From NCBI GenBank assembly GCA_037039685.1, contig JAWNGF010000002.1, positions 4,278,001 to 4,342,000 of the forward strand: a stretch of 64,000 bases of DNA, in the 5' to 3' direction. The notes beneath the pieces were generated by a model. That model searched no databases. It was not told the origin of the DNA and saw only the letters and a list, made by a program, of their open reading frames with translations. The position numbers and the translations under genes are program-made. Shown here piece after piece: positions 19,984 to 30,838 of this stretch. The first letter of the stretch is position 1, and each line of letters begins with the position of its first letter. The stretch comes from Ceratobasidium sp. AG-K (taxonomy: Eukaryota; Basidiomycota; Agaricomycetes; Cantharellales; Ceratobasidiaceae).

Positions 19984-22448
19984 GGAGCCAAGTACTTGGT
20001 GATACATTAGCTAGTAATAGGGATGAACTTGAAATCATGTCAATATCAAATGCAAACCGATTATTCCTTGATTTCACCACTCATCTACTAACTACGGCTC
20101 CTGATTCTAAGTCAGTCAACAAATCAAAGAGATTCTCTGGACAAGCACTCCTGGGTTGCAGCACAACATCCTGCTTCATCAACCCTTCCCTAGCAAAAGA
20201 AGCAAACCTTCCCCTTTTTCAACATGAAATACCAAAGACCCTATGAGTTATAGACAGACAGGAAGTTTTGTCTGGAAAATCACCCACTATACTAAATATA
20301 AACTTAATATGGGTACACATTCCAGCAAAATAGAATGTCATGTCACAAACATTGGAAGAAACCCTATTGTACTCAGGATCTCATGGCTCAAAAAACATAA
20401 TCCACAAATTAATTGGAGAAATAGGACAATTGCATACACAAGCAAGTTCTGTTCGAAGAACTGCCTTGAAGTTCCATCTATGCTCCAAATGGGAGCCAAA
20501 ACTACATTACCAGAGGAATATAGGGAATTTGCAGATGTATTTGACAAGTCCTGATTGTAAGAACTCCCACCTCACAGACCAACCAACATTACACTTGACC
20601 TCCTACCTGAGGCCAAACTAAAGCATGGACCTATTTACAAAATGTCCCCAGCTGAAGACAAAGAAATGAAGAAAGTACTAGAAACCCTTATCCTAAGAGG
20701 ACACATTCAGATTCCCTAGTCTCCTTTGGCATCGCCAGTTCTGTTTGTCAAAAAACCCCATCCAGAAGACCCAAACAACCCAGAGTTACACTCTTGCGTT
20801 GACTTGAGGTATGTGAATTCACTGTGCAAATTCAACACAAGTGGGATACCTCTACTGGATCAGTGGCTAAGGGCCCTGGAGGGGTTTGTCATCAGTACCA
20901 CTCTGGACTTGGGACAAGGTTTCCATCAAACCCAAATAGTGGCAGGACACAACTGGAAAACAGCCTTCAAGACTCAATATGGCATGTACGAATGGAAAGT
21001 CATGCCCTTTGGTCTCAAAAACACCCCATCAAGCTTCCAGTCCCTAATGAACAGTATATTCAGGGACGTTATGGGGGTTTTTGTACTTGTATACATTGAT
21101 GATATCTTCATTTTTTCCAAACAAGTCGAAGATCATCTGGGACATGTTAAAGAGGTGCTAAAATAACTGAGGGAACATAAATTAATTGCAAAACTCAGAA
21201 AGTGCAAGTTCCATCAAACTAAACTGGACTGGGTAGGGCTGGTCATTTCCAACAAAGGGATTGAAACGGATCAGGAGAAGGTCACTGCGGCTATGAATTG
21301 GAAAGCCCCTAAGAATGTTCAACAAGTTCAAGAGTTCTTAGGATTTGTCAATTTCTATCAAAGACTCATGCAGGACTCTGCTGGCAAAGCTAGACCTTTG
21401 TACAAGCTGCTCAAGAAGGACCAAAAGTGGCAATGGACAAGCAAAGAACAAAAATCCATGGATGCACTAAAAGAAGCTCTTAAGGTAGCACCTGTAATGT
21501 TGCAACCCAATCAGAATAAGTAGTTCTTTCTCAAAACAGATGCATCAGGATTTGCCACAGGAGCAGTTTTGTCACAAAAAGACAAAGAAGGGAAATTACA
21601 CCCAGTAGCTTTCCTTTCTAAATCACTAAATCCAGGTGAGCCAAACTACAATATCTTTGACAAGGAACTATTGGCAATCATTAGGGCTTTCAAAGAGTGG
21701 CAGCACCTACTTCAAGGCACAGAAAAAGCTGTTCAAGTCATAACAGATCACAAGAACCTTGAATACTTTGCCTCATCCAAACAGCTGAACCAACGCCAAA
21801 TCTGCTGGATGCACTTCCTGGTGGACTTCAACTTCCAAATCATATACAGGCCAGGCAGCCAGAACAGAAAGGCAGACATTCTCTCAAGACAATACAATCT
21901 AGAACCTTTGGGGGGGGTAGAGAACCAGGTTCTCCTTAAACCAGACATTTTTATTTCCTCAAAGACCCCAGATTAGACAAAGCTCACAAAAAGCTGAGAA
22001 ACGGCAAAAAAGTCAAAGATTGGGAATACAAAGAAGGACTCCTAATGTTCAAAGGAAAGATCTTTGTCCCCAGAGATGAAACAATCAGAACTCTGATATT
22101 GGAATTGTGCCATGACAATATTACAACTGGGCATCCTGAACAAGCAAGAACGTTGGAATGAGTCTCAAGAACTTATTTTGGGCCATTCATGAAGAAGTTT
22201 GTCAACTCTTATGTGTCACACTGCAAAACATGTATTTGAGTCAAACCATTGAACCAACTCCCCACAGGACTACTGCATCCTTACATATGCCTGAGAGACC
22301 TTGGGAGGAGATCTCCTATGAAATGATTGTAGGGCTCCCAGAATCAGAAGGATATGACACAATCTTGACAGTGGTAGATTGGTTTTCCAAGATGGCACAC
22401 TATCTCCCTTGCAAATCAATGGCCACAGCAGTAGACATAGCCAATATC
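19963..22448 (+). pseudogene. pol: pol of element E, many stops, cut in integrase by element F
   Basis: Protease-like region near 20120 has ALLGCSTTSCFI, so the catalytic Asp of the expected D-S/C-G is lost. RT: SPLASPVLFVKK, LDLGQGFHQ, VMPFGLKNTPSSFQ, and VYIDDIFIFSK near 21090. RNase H: LKTDASGFATGAVL near 21535. Integrase zinc region near 22110 and core start ILTVVDWFSKMAH near 22365, ending at ...DIANI where F begins. Stops at about 20719, 21164, 21523 and 21974, plus frame changes in integrase. A run of eight G at about 21909 sits at the RNase H-integrase border. Confidence 0.82.
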
Positions 22449-22891
22449 TGTCACAACCCTAGCTGAGCCTTGGAGGCCAAGACTCCACAGGCAGTGAGGA
22501 TGGGGGATGGGACGACAACAAAGGTCAAATGTACAGCACTAAGGCCTAAGTGAGTCACGCAATGAGTGATGTGGAAAACAACAAGAGAACAAGTCTTGTA
22601 GAGACAAGACTTGGGTCGCTGGTATATATACTATCTAGTGTGGCTATGTACAATAGATAGAAGGCAACAAGGAAGAGAACAAGGAAAAAGCAAGAGTCAG
22701 AGAGAAGTGCAGGTGAGACAAAGGAGACAAGATAAGTCCATGGAGAACAAGGCAAAGAGAAGACACGCCTGGCAGGCATGTCCCATTACCATGGCTTACA
22801 GAAAGGCGACTAAATGCGCCAAGGCGAGAAGAACGAGACCAAACACAAGGCAAACAGAGCAAAGAACAAGGAAAGAGCAAAGGTTGTGACA
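22449..22891 (-). repeat. 3' LTR of element F, LTR3 family (443 bp)
   Basis: On minus it begins TGTCACAACCTTTGC at 22891 and ends AGGGTTGTGACA at 22449. Contains the TATATATA box near 22623 and the ACAAGTCTTGT/ACAAGACTTG inverted repeat beside it, as in K. It interrupts the integrase of element E. Confidence 0.9.
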
Positions 22892-22905
22892 CTACCCCCC
22901 CTTCT
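22892..22905 (-). other. Polypurine tract of element F
   Basis: Minus strand reads AGAAGGGGGGGTAG directly upstream of the 3' LTR, the plus-strand priming site. The same 14-mer occurs three times in K and once in L. Confidence 0.8.
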
Positions 22906-22915
22906 AGGCCAGGGC

Positions 22916-23389
22916 TCACTTCACCAGCACAAACTCCTCAGTATCATCAATTACAAATGGGTCCTCAGCTGACCCTGTCCCCTTCCACACCCCATAATCC
23001 TCCTCATCATCTGTCAAATTGATTATGGCCTCCTCCCTAATCTCCAGGTCGACAGTGAGGTTGACTATCTTGAATGGGTTGCCTCCAAGACAGACCTTGC
23101 AAGACCTGTCCATGATCTTGAGGGCATTGTCAATGTCATTGGCCACATAGGTAATCCAGTTGCACCAGCAGATGAGGGGGTGGCCGAGAAAAGATTGGGG
23201 GGCCTCTCCAGACCAATAGCAAGCGGATACAATGAAGTGAAAATGTTGGCACATGCCAGGGTGCCAGTACATGCCTTGCTCCTGGGGGGGCATGACTTTG
23301 AGGGACCGTTTGAAGGCCGCCAAGCAGGTGTATAGGTCATGGTAGACCCGGACCATGACCAAATTGGTGGATTGGCATTGGGAAGACAT
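22916..23389 (-). CDS. Accessory ORF aORF3, element F (157 aa, intact)
   Basis: Starts MSSQCQSTNLVMVRVYHD at 23389. It matches aORF3 of K over the whole length (VRVY.DLYTC, YWH, HFIVS, WITY, PFK). The C-terminal third is acidic with two hydrophobic-acidic motifs, IVNLT (residues 108-112) and IINLTDDEED (122-131), then PFVIDD (144-149). Motifs of this shape bind SUMO in other proteins; that is inference here. No signal peptide, no membrane helix. It overlaps the pol tail by about 325 nt in the -1 frame. Conservation in two copies supports a real gene. Confidence 0.7.
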   Translation of the reverse strand: MSSQCQSTNLVMVRVYHDLYTCLAAFKRSLKVMPPQEQGMYWHPGMCQHFHFIVSACYWSGEAPQSFLGHPLICWCNWITYVANDIDNALKIMDRSCKVCLGGNPFKIVNLTVDLEIREEAIINLTDDEEDYGVWKGTGSAEDPFVIDDTEEFVLVK

Positions 23390-26078
23390 GGTGCAGCAAG
23401 TGAGGTGGGAGTTGAACGTGTTTTTAGCGCAGGAAGGGAGAAAGTAAAAACTTTTTGATGAGGGACTTGGATCCCAGCAGCCTCTTTAATACACTTAGAA
23501 CGCCTAATGGGCCGTTCTTCCTTGCTGTTGGCTGCTGAGTTGTCCTTTGTTTCCTCATGGCAATGCTTCCTGGTAACCTTGGGGACTTCCTTGATGGCAT
23601 CTGGATGTTCCTTGTGGAACTCATTAATGAGCTCTGATGTGTTGCCAAGGTTCTCGAGGGGCTCCCAAGAGTCATGTTCTGCAGTGTAGCCCTTCCATTT
23701 GATGAAATACTTCAGGATTCCTTTTTCCACCTTGAAGCTTTGGATGCGCTCCACCTCATATTCCTCTTTGCCTTCTGGTGTCTTGATTGGTGGAGGTGGA
23801 TCAACATGGCGGCCCCCTCAATTTTGTCTTCCTTGTATTTGGCTGGGCATGACACATTGACCACTGGATGCATGGTCATTGAAGGCAGGAGTTGTAGTCT
23901 GTACGCGTTCTTCCCTACTGCTTCCAGGATAGTGAAGGGCCCAAGTCGTTTATGCAATAACTTCAAAGATGGCTGATTGGTTTTGATGTGATTATGGCTT
24001 AGCCAAACCTTATTGCCCAGGATAAAGGGATCTTCCTGCCGTTGTTTGTCTGCATAATCCATGTCCCATTCTTTGCTCAGGGTCAAGCTAGCCTTAGCTA
24101 CTTCCAGATTGTCTTGGATACGTTGCGCATGCACCACAGCTTCCAGGACAGAACCATCTTCCACTGGTGTACCTTCAATTGATGGGTGGCAAGCCATGTT
24201 GGCAAAGAAAGGTGTCATACCAATGCTAGAGTGGAACAAGTTGTTATATGCAAATTTGGCAAAGGGTAAAAGTGAAGCCCAGTTGTGTTGCTTGAAAGCG
24301 CAGTATGTCCAAATGAAAGCCTCAACCATTTGGTTGACACGCTCTGTTTGTCTGTCAATTTCAGGGTGATAAGCTGTAGAGAGCCTAGCCTGGATGTTCA
24401 GGGCCTGATAGCGCTCCTTCATGAATTTGGATACAAAGGTCAGTCCACAATCTGATACAACTGTTTCCAGGGTCCTATGTAGTTTCCAGCAGTGTTCCAT
24501 GAAGAGTTCCGCAAGCTTGGGTGACGTGGTCTTTTCAGTACATGGGATGAAGTGTGCCATCTTAGTCAGGGTGTCAACAATGACCAATATTGAGTCTAGA
24601 CCCTTGGACAGAGGAAGTTTGACAATCATATCAACTGAAATGTCTTGCCAGGGTTTAGAAGGGAGTTCAAGTGGTTGTGATTCCCCAAAAGGTTGTTGAT
24701 TGATGGGTTTTGACCACTGGCATAAATCGCACAATGCCACGTATTTGTTGATTTAAACCTTCATGGATGGCCACCAATACTGCCATTTGACCATTTCCAG
24801 TGTTTTTGCTTGGCCCATGTGTCCAACTGCTTTGTTGTCATGGTGGAGTTCTAGGATCTGGCGCTTGATCTCATTGTTGTTTGGGATGTAGATCTTTCCT
24901 TTGTGGTACAACATGTTGTTCCTGATCTTCCAGTCTTCAAATTCCTTTTGTACAGAAGCAGGTGCCTTCTCTGGGTGGTTGCTAAGGAAAGCCCAGATTG
25001 ATGTAACATAGTCATCTCTTTGTATCTGAACCTTGACTGCCTGCCAAATATCTGTAGTTGATGCCATACCCTCAGGTTCCTCCTCTGCCAAATTGATGAA
25101 GAGATGTGGCAAAAGTAGGGGTTTTTGAGGGACTACTCCCCCTTCTACATTGTGGTTGCTTTGTCAACTGAGTGCATCTGCTTTGCCATTAAGGCCGCCA
25201 GCTTTGTACTTGATCTGGAAGTTAAACTCTGAGAGGAAGACAGCCCATCTGTTCTGTCTTTTCATCAACATTTGGAGGTCATGAAATACTCCAGGTTTTT
25301 GTGATCAGTAATGAGCAGTACCGGGATCTCAGTTCCTTCCAAAAGATGATGCCATTCCTTGAATGCTTTGATGATTGCCAAGAGTTCCTTGTCAAAGATG
25401 TTGTAGTTACACTCTGCCGGAGATAGGCTTTTGAACATAAACGCGACAGGGTGGAGTTAGTTGTTGGGACCATATTGGTTGAGGACTGCTCCTGTAGCTT
25501 TGTCCAATGCATCACATTTGATGATGAACCCTTTGTCCTGGTCAGGTTGCAGATGGATAGGCCCCTTGATGAATTCCTTGATTAATCCCTGGAAGGCAAG
25601 TTCCGCTTCCGTTCCCCATTCCCATTGCTTGGTTTTCATAGTCAAATCATACAGCAGTTGTACTATATGGGTATAATTTCGGATAAAATGCCAGCAGAAG
25701 TTTGCAAAACCTAGGAACGTCTGCACATCTGTAACATTCTTGGGTGTTGGCCACTTTTTGATTGTCAGGATTTTTTCTTCTTGCATCTCAACCAGCTCTC
25801 CTGATATGACTAGCCCTAGATAGTCGACTTTAGGGACATGAAAAGAGCACTTCTTGAGGGAACAATAGAGACCCAAGCGTTGTAGGCAGCGCAGGACCTC
25901 CTTCACGTGCATGGGATGCTCTTTGGGATTTTTGGAGAAGATTTGGATATCATTGATGTAGATTTCCACGTACACCCCTTTGATGTCCCTGAACTTGGTG
26001 TCCATCATGTTTTGAAAAGTGGCTGGCGCATTAGTGAGACCAAAAGGCATGACTTTTGTTTCAAACAGTCCATATTTG
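23065..26078 (-). pseudogene. pol: pol of element F: RT (part)-RNase H-INT-chromodomain, broken
   Basis: RT part 25457-26050 with VMPFGLTNAPATFQ-type start and motif C EIYINDIQIF (YIND in place of YIDD). RNase H KCDALDKATGAVL is broken by a stop near 25460. Integrase zinc region 24753-25112 (LHHDNKAVGHMGQ) ends at a TAA, then the core 23712-24740 (VIVDTLTKM, SDCGLTF, QTERVNQ). A frame change near 23740 leads to the chromodomain (ILKYFIKWKGYTAEHDSWEP), whose frame runs on to 23065 inside aORF3. A degenerate internal polypurine tract (GAAGGGGGAGTAG) is near 25137. Confidence 0.87.
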
Positions 26079-26534
26079 TGTCGTAAGCTTCTTCTTAGTG
26101 GCTATGAGACAAGCCGCAATGGAGAGTGGACGGCACTAAGACCTAAGTGACCTCTTGAACCGCAACACACTTAAGTGTCTGTAGGCTCTTGAGGGTAGGG
26201 GTGGTTTGAAGTGTCACTCAAAGGGGATGTTTGACGAGACAAAACAAGCTGGGGTTACCAGGCTTGTTGGTCCTCTATATATATTCAAGAAGTGGCCGAG
26301 TCATACAAGGCGCAGCCACACAAGTCACACATAACAGCCAATCAGGAGTGTCCATGTGAGTCATGCTGTATGAACAGACATGACTCGTACAAAGCACAGC
26401 TGCGTTACACAGTGTAACAGAAACAACCACAAGAAGGTGGCAACGCGGCAAACGGAAACAGAAACACAACGCAAAGAAGAACACAGGCGGGCAAGACAGC
26501 AGGCAAGTCCAATGGAGGGAGCTAGCTCACGACA
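26079..26534 (-). repeat. 3' LTR of element G, LTR2 family (456 bp)
   Basis: Starts TGTCGTGAGCTAGC at 26534 and ends AGCTTACGACA at 26079 on minus. Interrupts the RT of F. TATATATA near 26278. Confidence 0.9.
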
Positions 26535-26576
26535 TTACTCCCCCCTAAGAGTCCATCCAGGGGACCTGGATGGGCT

Positions 26577-27341
26577 CTACTGGATCTTGCAATCCTTGCT
26601 TTTTGCAAGCATGTATTCTTCCAGCCCCTCATCCTCTTTGATGGTCAAGTCAATCAGGTTGAACACAGTGTTACCTGGTTTGTCCAAGAACTTTTTCCAT
26701 TCCTCCCATGTCTCCTCCTTTGTCCAGTCGGCCTTGGACCAGTCCATGACCCTCTTCTGAGGCTCCACAAAATCCTTGTCCCATTGTTGCACGTCCGGCT
26801 CTGCTTCCTTCCATGCTGACACATCTGCGTCCACCCACTTCCACCAGTTCGGAGCCCACTCAAACTTTTCCTTCTGGTGTCTTCCCCTTTCCATCTTCCA
26901 GTTGCTCAAGTCCCTCTTGTAGTTGGCGTCCCATGTGTCATTCCACCTAGGTCGGAGCGTTGGTTGTCTCCCGTTGTACCCTGGTACCCATTTGCTTGAG
27001 TATGCCCCTTCTTGTCCCCATTTGACGACTCCAAGCATATGGGTGGAGAGGAGGACGACCTCCGATCCCTGGAACGCGGCGCATCCTCGACAAACAAAGA
27101 TGTCCTTTTGCAGGAGTTGCATGTGTGTCGGCCATTTTTTTCCGACCCACTGGAATTCTCCCAGGTCTGAGTGTAGGACATCGTCCGATGCCCTGAAGTG
27201 CATTCTCCCCGAGCTCCGCTGCGACCTCTTGAAAACGTAGAGGGCGGCTCCAGCGTTGAGGATCCTTGCAGTGGCAAAGGCAGGTCCCTCAAGGACGCGG
27301 ACAAGGTTGTTTGAGATGGTGGCACGGGTAACGGCAGGCAT
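26577..27341 (-). CDS. Accessory ORF aORF2, element G (254 aa, intact)
   Basis: Starts MPAVTRATISNN at 27341. Same length and layout as in D and J: LNAGAALYVFKRSQ, DIFVCRGCAAFQ (CxGC), YSSKWVPGY, DLSNWKMERGRHQ, NWWKW, ETWEEWKKF, ending MLAKSKDCKIQ. Hydrophilic and Trp-rich, without membrane segment. It stays open although the gag and pol of this same element carry at least six breaks. Pol overlaps its first 435 nt. Function not recognised. Confidence 0.75.
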   Translation of the reverse strand: MPAVTRATISNNLVRVLEGPAFATARILNAGAALYVFKRSQRSSGRMHFRASDDVLHSDLGEFQWVGKKWPTHMQLLQKDIFVCRGCAAFQGSEVVLLSTHMLGVVKWGQEGAYSSKWVPGYNGRQPTLRPRWNDTWDANYKRDLSNWKMERGRHQKEKFEWAPNWWKWVDADVSAWKEAEPDVQQWDKDFVEPQKRVMDWSKADWTKEETWEEWKKFLDKPGNTVFNLIDLTIKEDEGLEEYMLAKSKDCKIQ

Positions 27342-30300
27342 TGTGGAGCGCAAAAGAGATTTAGAGCGTTGAGTTGGAAGTGTTTTCTGGAGTAGTAGCA
27401 AGTTTTGCAGATACCACTACCAGTTGCGCCCCCTCTGCCTTTTATCTTTCCTGGAACATAGTTAGATGGCGTGGGAGCCTTGGGGTGGTGGCATAGAAGG
27501 TCCTTGATGATCTTCGAAAGGTGACCAAAATCTTCCGCCCTTTGTTCCGTGTCTTCTTCACTTCCATAACCCTGCCATCTGACCCTGTAAAAAAGACCAT
27601 CCTTTGTCTCCTTCCAGTCCAAAATTTTTTCTACTTTGTATTCTTCTTCTCCTTCTTCAGTAATTATCGGCGGTGGTTGGGGTTGGTTTTGCTTGAACTC
27701 TGTGTCTTCTATGTAAGGGCTGAGCAAGTCGATGTGGAAAACAGGGTGCACCCTCATTGTTGCTGGCCGAGTGAGCTCATAAGCATGTGATCCTATCTTC
27801 CGCTTCACAACAAATGGTCCATGCTTCTTGTTATCCAGTTTCTTTGAGGGTCTTTTTGTTTGGATGTTTCTTCCCAACAGCCATACTAGATCTCCTTCCT
27901 GGTACTTGTTTTTTGGTTCTTCCTCCAGGAGCCTTTGGTTTTCCATTGATGCAATAGCTTTGTCATGGATGCTACGCCATTTTTCCATAATGGTGTTTGC
28001 TTTGGGAGCTGTTGTTTGTTCTGACGAGATGTTCCACAATGGTTCCCTGCCATAGACTATTGCAAAAGGGGAATTACCTGTTATATGGTGCTTCTGTAGA
28101 TTATAACTGAATTCTGCAATTGGTAACAAGTCCGCCCAATCATCTTGCCGGTAGTTGACAAAGGAACGTAGCCAGCCTTCCATCCATTGGTTGATTCTCT
28201 CTGTTACTCCATCTGTCTGGGGGTGGTAGGCAGTGCTGAAGCTTGGGCTGGTTCCAATTCTCTCGTAAACGGCCTTCATAAGTTTAGAATTGAAAGTAGT
28301 CCCTTGGTCTGAGATTGTGCTTTTTGGGAAAGCGTGTAGTTTCCAAATGTTTGTGACAAATACATTTGCAAGGTTGCTTGCCATGTGAGATTCCTTGCAG
28401 GGCATGAAATGTGCCTTTCTTGAGAAACAGTGCACTACTACCATCGTGCTGTCCGACCCTTTGCACTTTGGTAACTTCACCACGAAGTCAAAATGCTATA
28501 TCTTCCCAGGGCCCTTTTGGAACTTCTAATGGCTTGATCAGGACTATTGATTTTGATCCCCTTGTTGGCAAGTCTTGCAGGATTCCATGTATCTGTTTAC
28601 GCTTTGCTTCATCCCTGGCCAGAAGTATCTTCTTGCTATTAGTTCCAACATCCTGGCTTGTCCCTGATGCCCTGCAATCCTTGAGTCGTGGTGTAGTTGC
28701 ATGATGGACAGTCTGGCTTCCTTATCTTCCGGGACATAGATTTTCCCTTTGTACCATATTAGTCCCTCCTTGAAGTCGTAATCTTTTGCACTATGTTGCA
28801 GGGTTCTAGGTAACATTTCCCTTGATTCGCAGATTTCCTTGATTTTTGCCAGTCCTTCATCAGTTTCTTGTGCCTCCTTGATAGTTGCCATAATGTCTGT
28901 GTCCATTTGCCCCATAAATCCTTTAAATTTTTCAGCAGATATCATAATTTGTTCTGGTGTGGGAATATCCTCATGGTCAGATCGTCTTGACAACAGGTCC
29001 GGCTTAGACGAAAGGATTCCAGGACGGTATATGATATCAAAGTTGTAGGAAGCTAGTAGTTGATGCTATCTTGCGTGTCGACCGTTGAACATTCTTGCTT
29101 CCTTCCAGAACTGTAGGTTCCTGTGATCCGTGTAGATAGTGATTGGGTCCTTTGTTCCCTCAAGGTATAACCTCCATTGTGTCAATGATTCTATGATTGC
29201 CATAAGTTCCTTGTCATGGACGTGGTAGTTGAGCTGGGCCTCATTGAAGGATTTCAACAGGAACACTATAGCGTGTAGGTAGCCGTTGTCTTGCCGTTGA
29301 GACAGAATTGCCCCCATTGCTACTCCACTTGCATCCGTTTCCAGAAAAAAGGGTTTCTCAGGGTCAGGATGGCGTAGTGTGGGTTCCTTGCTAATTTCTG
29401 CTTTTAGGGCATCAAAAGCCTCCTGTTGATCCTTCTCCCATTTCCATTTGTTATCCTTTCTTGTAAGGGTTGTCAAGGGTTTTGCTAAACAGCTAAAATT
29501 TGGTACAAATCTTTGGTAGAAGTTTGCAAATCCTAGGAACGCCTGAACCTGCTTGACCGTCTTTGGTTCCCTCCATTCCTTTATTGCCTTGACCTTCTCT
29601 TCCTCCATTGAGATGCCAGAATCACCAATTTCAAGTCCGGTATATGTAAGTTTGGTGACAAAGAATTCGCATTTCAGGAGTTTTGCAAATAGGTTTTCAT
29701 CCAGTAAGATCTTCAGAACCTTCCTGACATCTATAGTATGTTGGCTTCTGTCTTTAGAGAAGACTAGGATGTCGTCAATGTATACTATGACACATACGTC
29801 GATAAGGTTGTGGAAGATGTGGTTCATGTATCTTTCGAATATGGCAGGTGCATTTTTTAGTCCAAATGGCATGACAATGTATTTGAACCGGCCTTCCTTG
29901 GTTCTGAAGGCTGTCTTCCATTTGTCCCCTTCCCTAATTCTGATATTGTTGAAACCCATGCGCAGATCAATTTTGGAGAAAATTTTTGCATCCTTGATTT
30001 TAGCCAGAAGATCTTCCATCAAGGGCATTGGGAACCTGTTGTCCTTTGTGATGGCGTTCACTCCTCTGAGGTCTTGAACAAGCCGTAATTGTTGTACTGC
30101 TTCTGGATTCTTTGGATCAATAGGTTTTCTGACAAAGAAACAAGGTGACGCAATGGGGGATTTGCTGGGTTGAATTTTCCCGGTGGCAATTTCCTCATCC
30201 AGGTATTCCCTTAGTGCAATTGATTTGGCTGGTGAGAGCGGGATAGGTCTGGCTGGTTTCGGAAGTTCAGCCCCGTCCTTGAAGTCAATGGCGCAGTCGT

Positions 30301-30838
30301 ATGGCCGATGTTCCAGAACTCTTTTGAACTTTTCCTCGGTAAACATGTTGGCCAATTCCTTGAATTCTTCTGGTAGGTCGTCTATTGAGGCCATTCTTGC
30401 CTGTATGGGTTCAGGTCGCCATGATATGTGCTTTGTTTTCCAGTTAATATTGGGGTTTGCTTATTCTAACCATTCAAGTCCTAAAATGAGCTTGGTTTCT
30501 CCAGTAGGCATAGCGAAAAAGATTTGTTTGAAGGTTTTTCCTTCTACGTCTAGTACAAGCTTGGCTTTGAAGCATATTTGGTGTGAGAGTTCTTTTCCCT
30601 GGATGCCAATTACTTTTTGTGGAGAGGGAAGCTCAATGAGAGGAATGTTGTTGGAGCAGGCCCAAGAGATGTCCATAAAGTTCTTAGAAGCTCCTGAGTT
30701 GATGAGAGTAGGGACTGGTTCTGTGATTCCGGCGATGTTTGTGTAAACAATGGTTGATTCGTTTGTTGCTCTAAAGTACATTGTTTCCATTGCTGGTTCT
30801 TTGGTCTCTCCACACACAGTTAGAGGGAGACCCCTTCT
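26906..30838 (-). pseudogene. pol: pol of element G, stops and frameshifts
   Basis: Protease 30461-30817 has LINSGAS (Asp to Asn in the active site) and ends in TAA after LGLEWLE. RT-RNase H 29066-30394 is open with FSKIDLRMGF and YIDD, ending in TAG where sisters have Trp (HARWHQ). 28544-28993 carries the integrase zinc region (LHHDSRIAGHQG, CKTCQQ), followed by a small deletion and a 1-nt insertion near 28484. The core 26906-28483 has VVVHCFSRK, so the first catalytic Asp is His. The chromodomain is FYRVRWQGYGSEED; the frame then runs to 26906 through aORF2. Two separate enzymes are therefore dead. Confidence 0.88.

Larger units (their letters stand above)
9793..22448 (+). mobile_element. 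Element E, LTR5-family Ty3/Gypsy element, split by D and cut by F
   Basis: 5' LTR 9793-10164 plus 17281-17314, PBS at 17317, long leader, gag, and pol to the middle of the integrase, where element F starts at 22449. The LTR-to-PBS link is shown by an exact 12-nt complement between 17317-17328 and 10067-10078. The 3' LTR is not in the window. Many stops and frame changes show it is old. Confidence 0.75.
22449..26078 (-). mobile_element. Element F, LTR3-family element, 3' half only
   Basis: Contains 3' LTR, PPT, aORF3, chromodomain, integrase, RNase H and the 3' half of RT. Element G is inserted at 26078/26079 in the RT region. The remainder of F is not found in the window: L covers an overlapping region and is a separate copy. 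Confidence 0.85.

Noticed and set aside
26577..27341. aORF2 as an envelope gene because it follows pol
   Set aside because: No signal peptide, no transmembrane helix, no glycoprotein-like Cys pattern; position alone is not enough.
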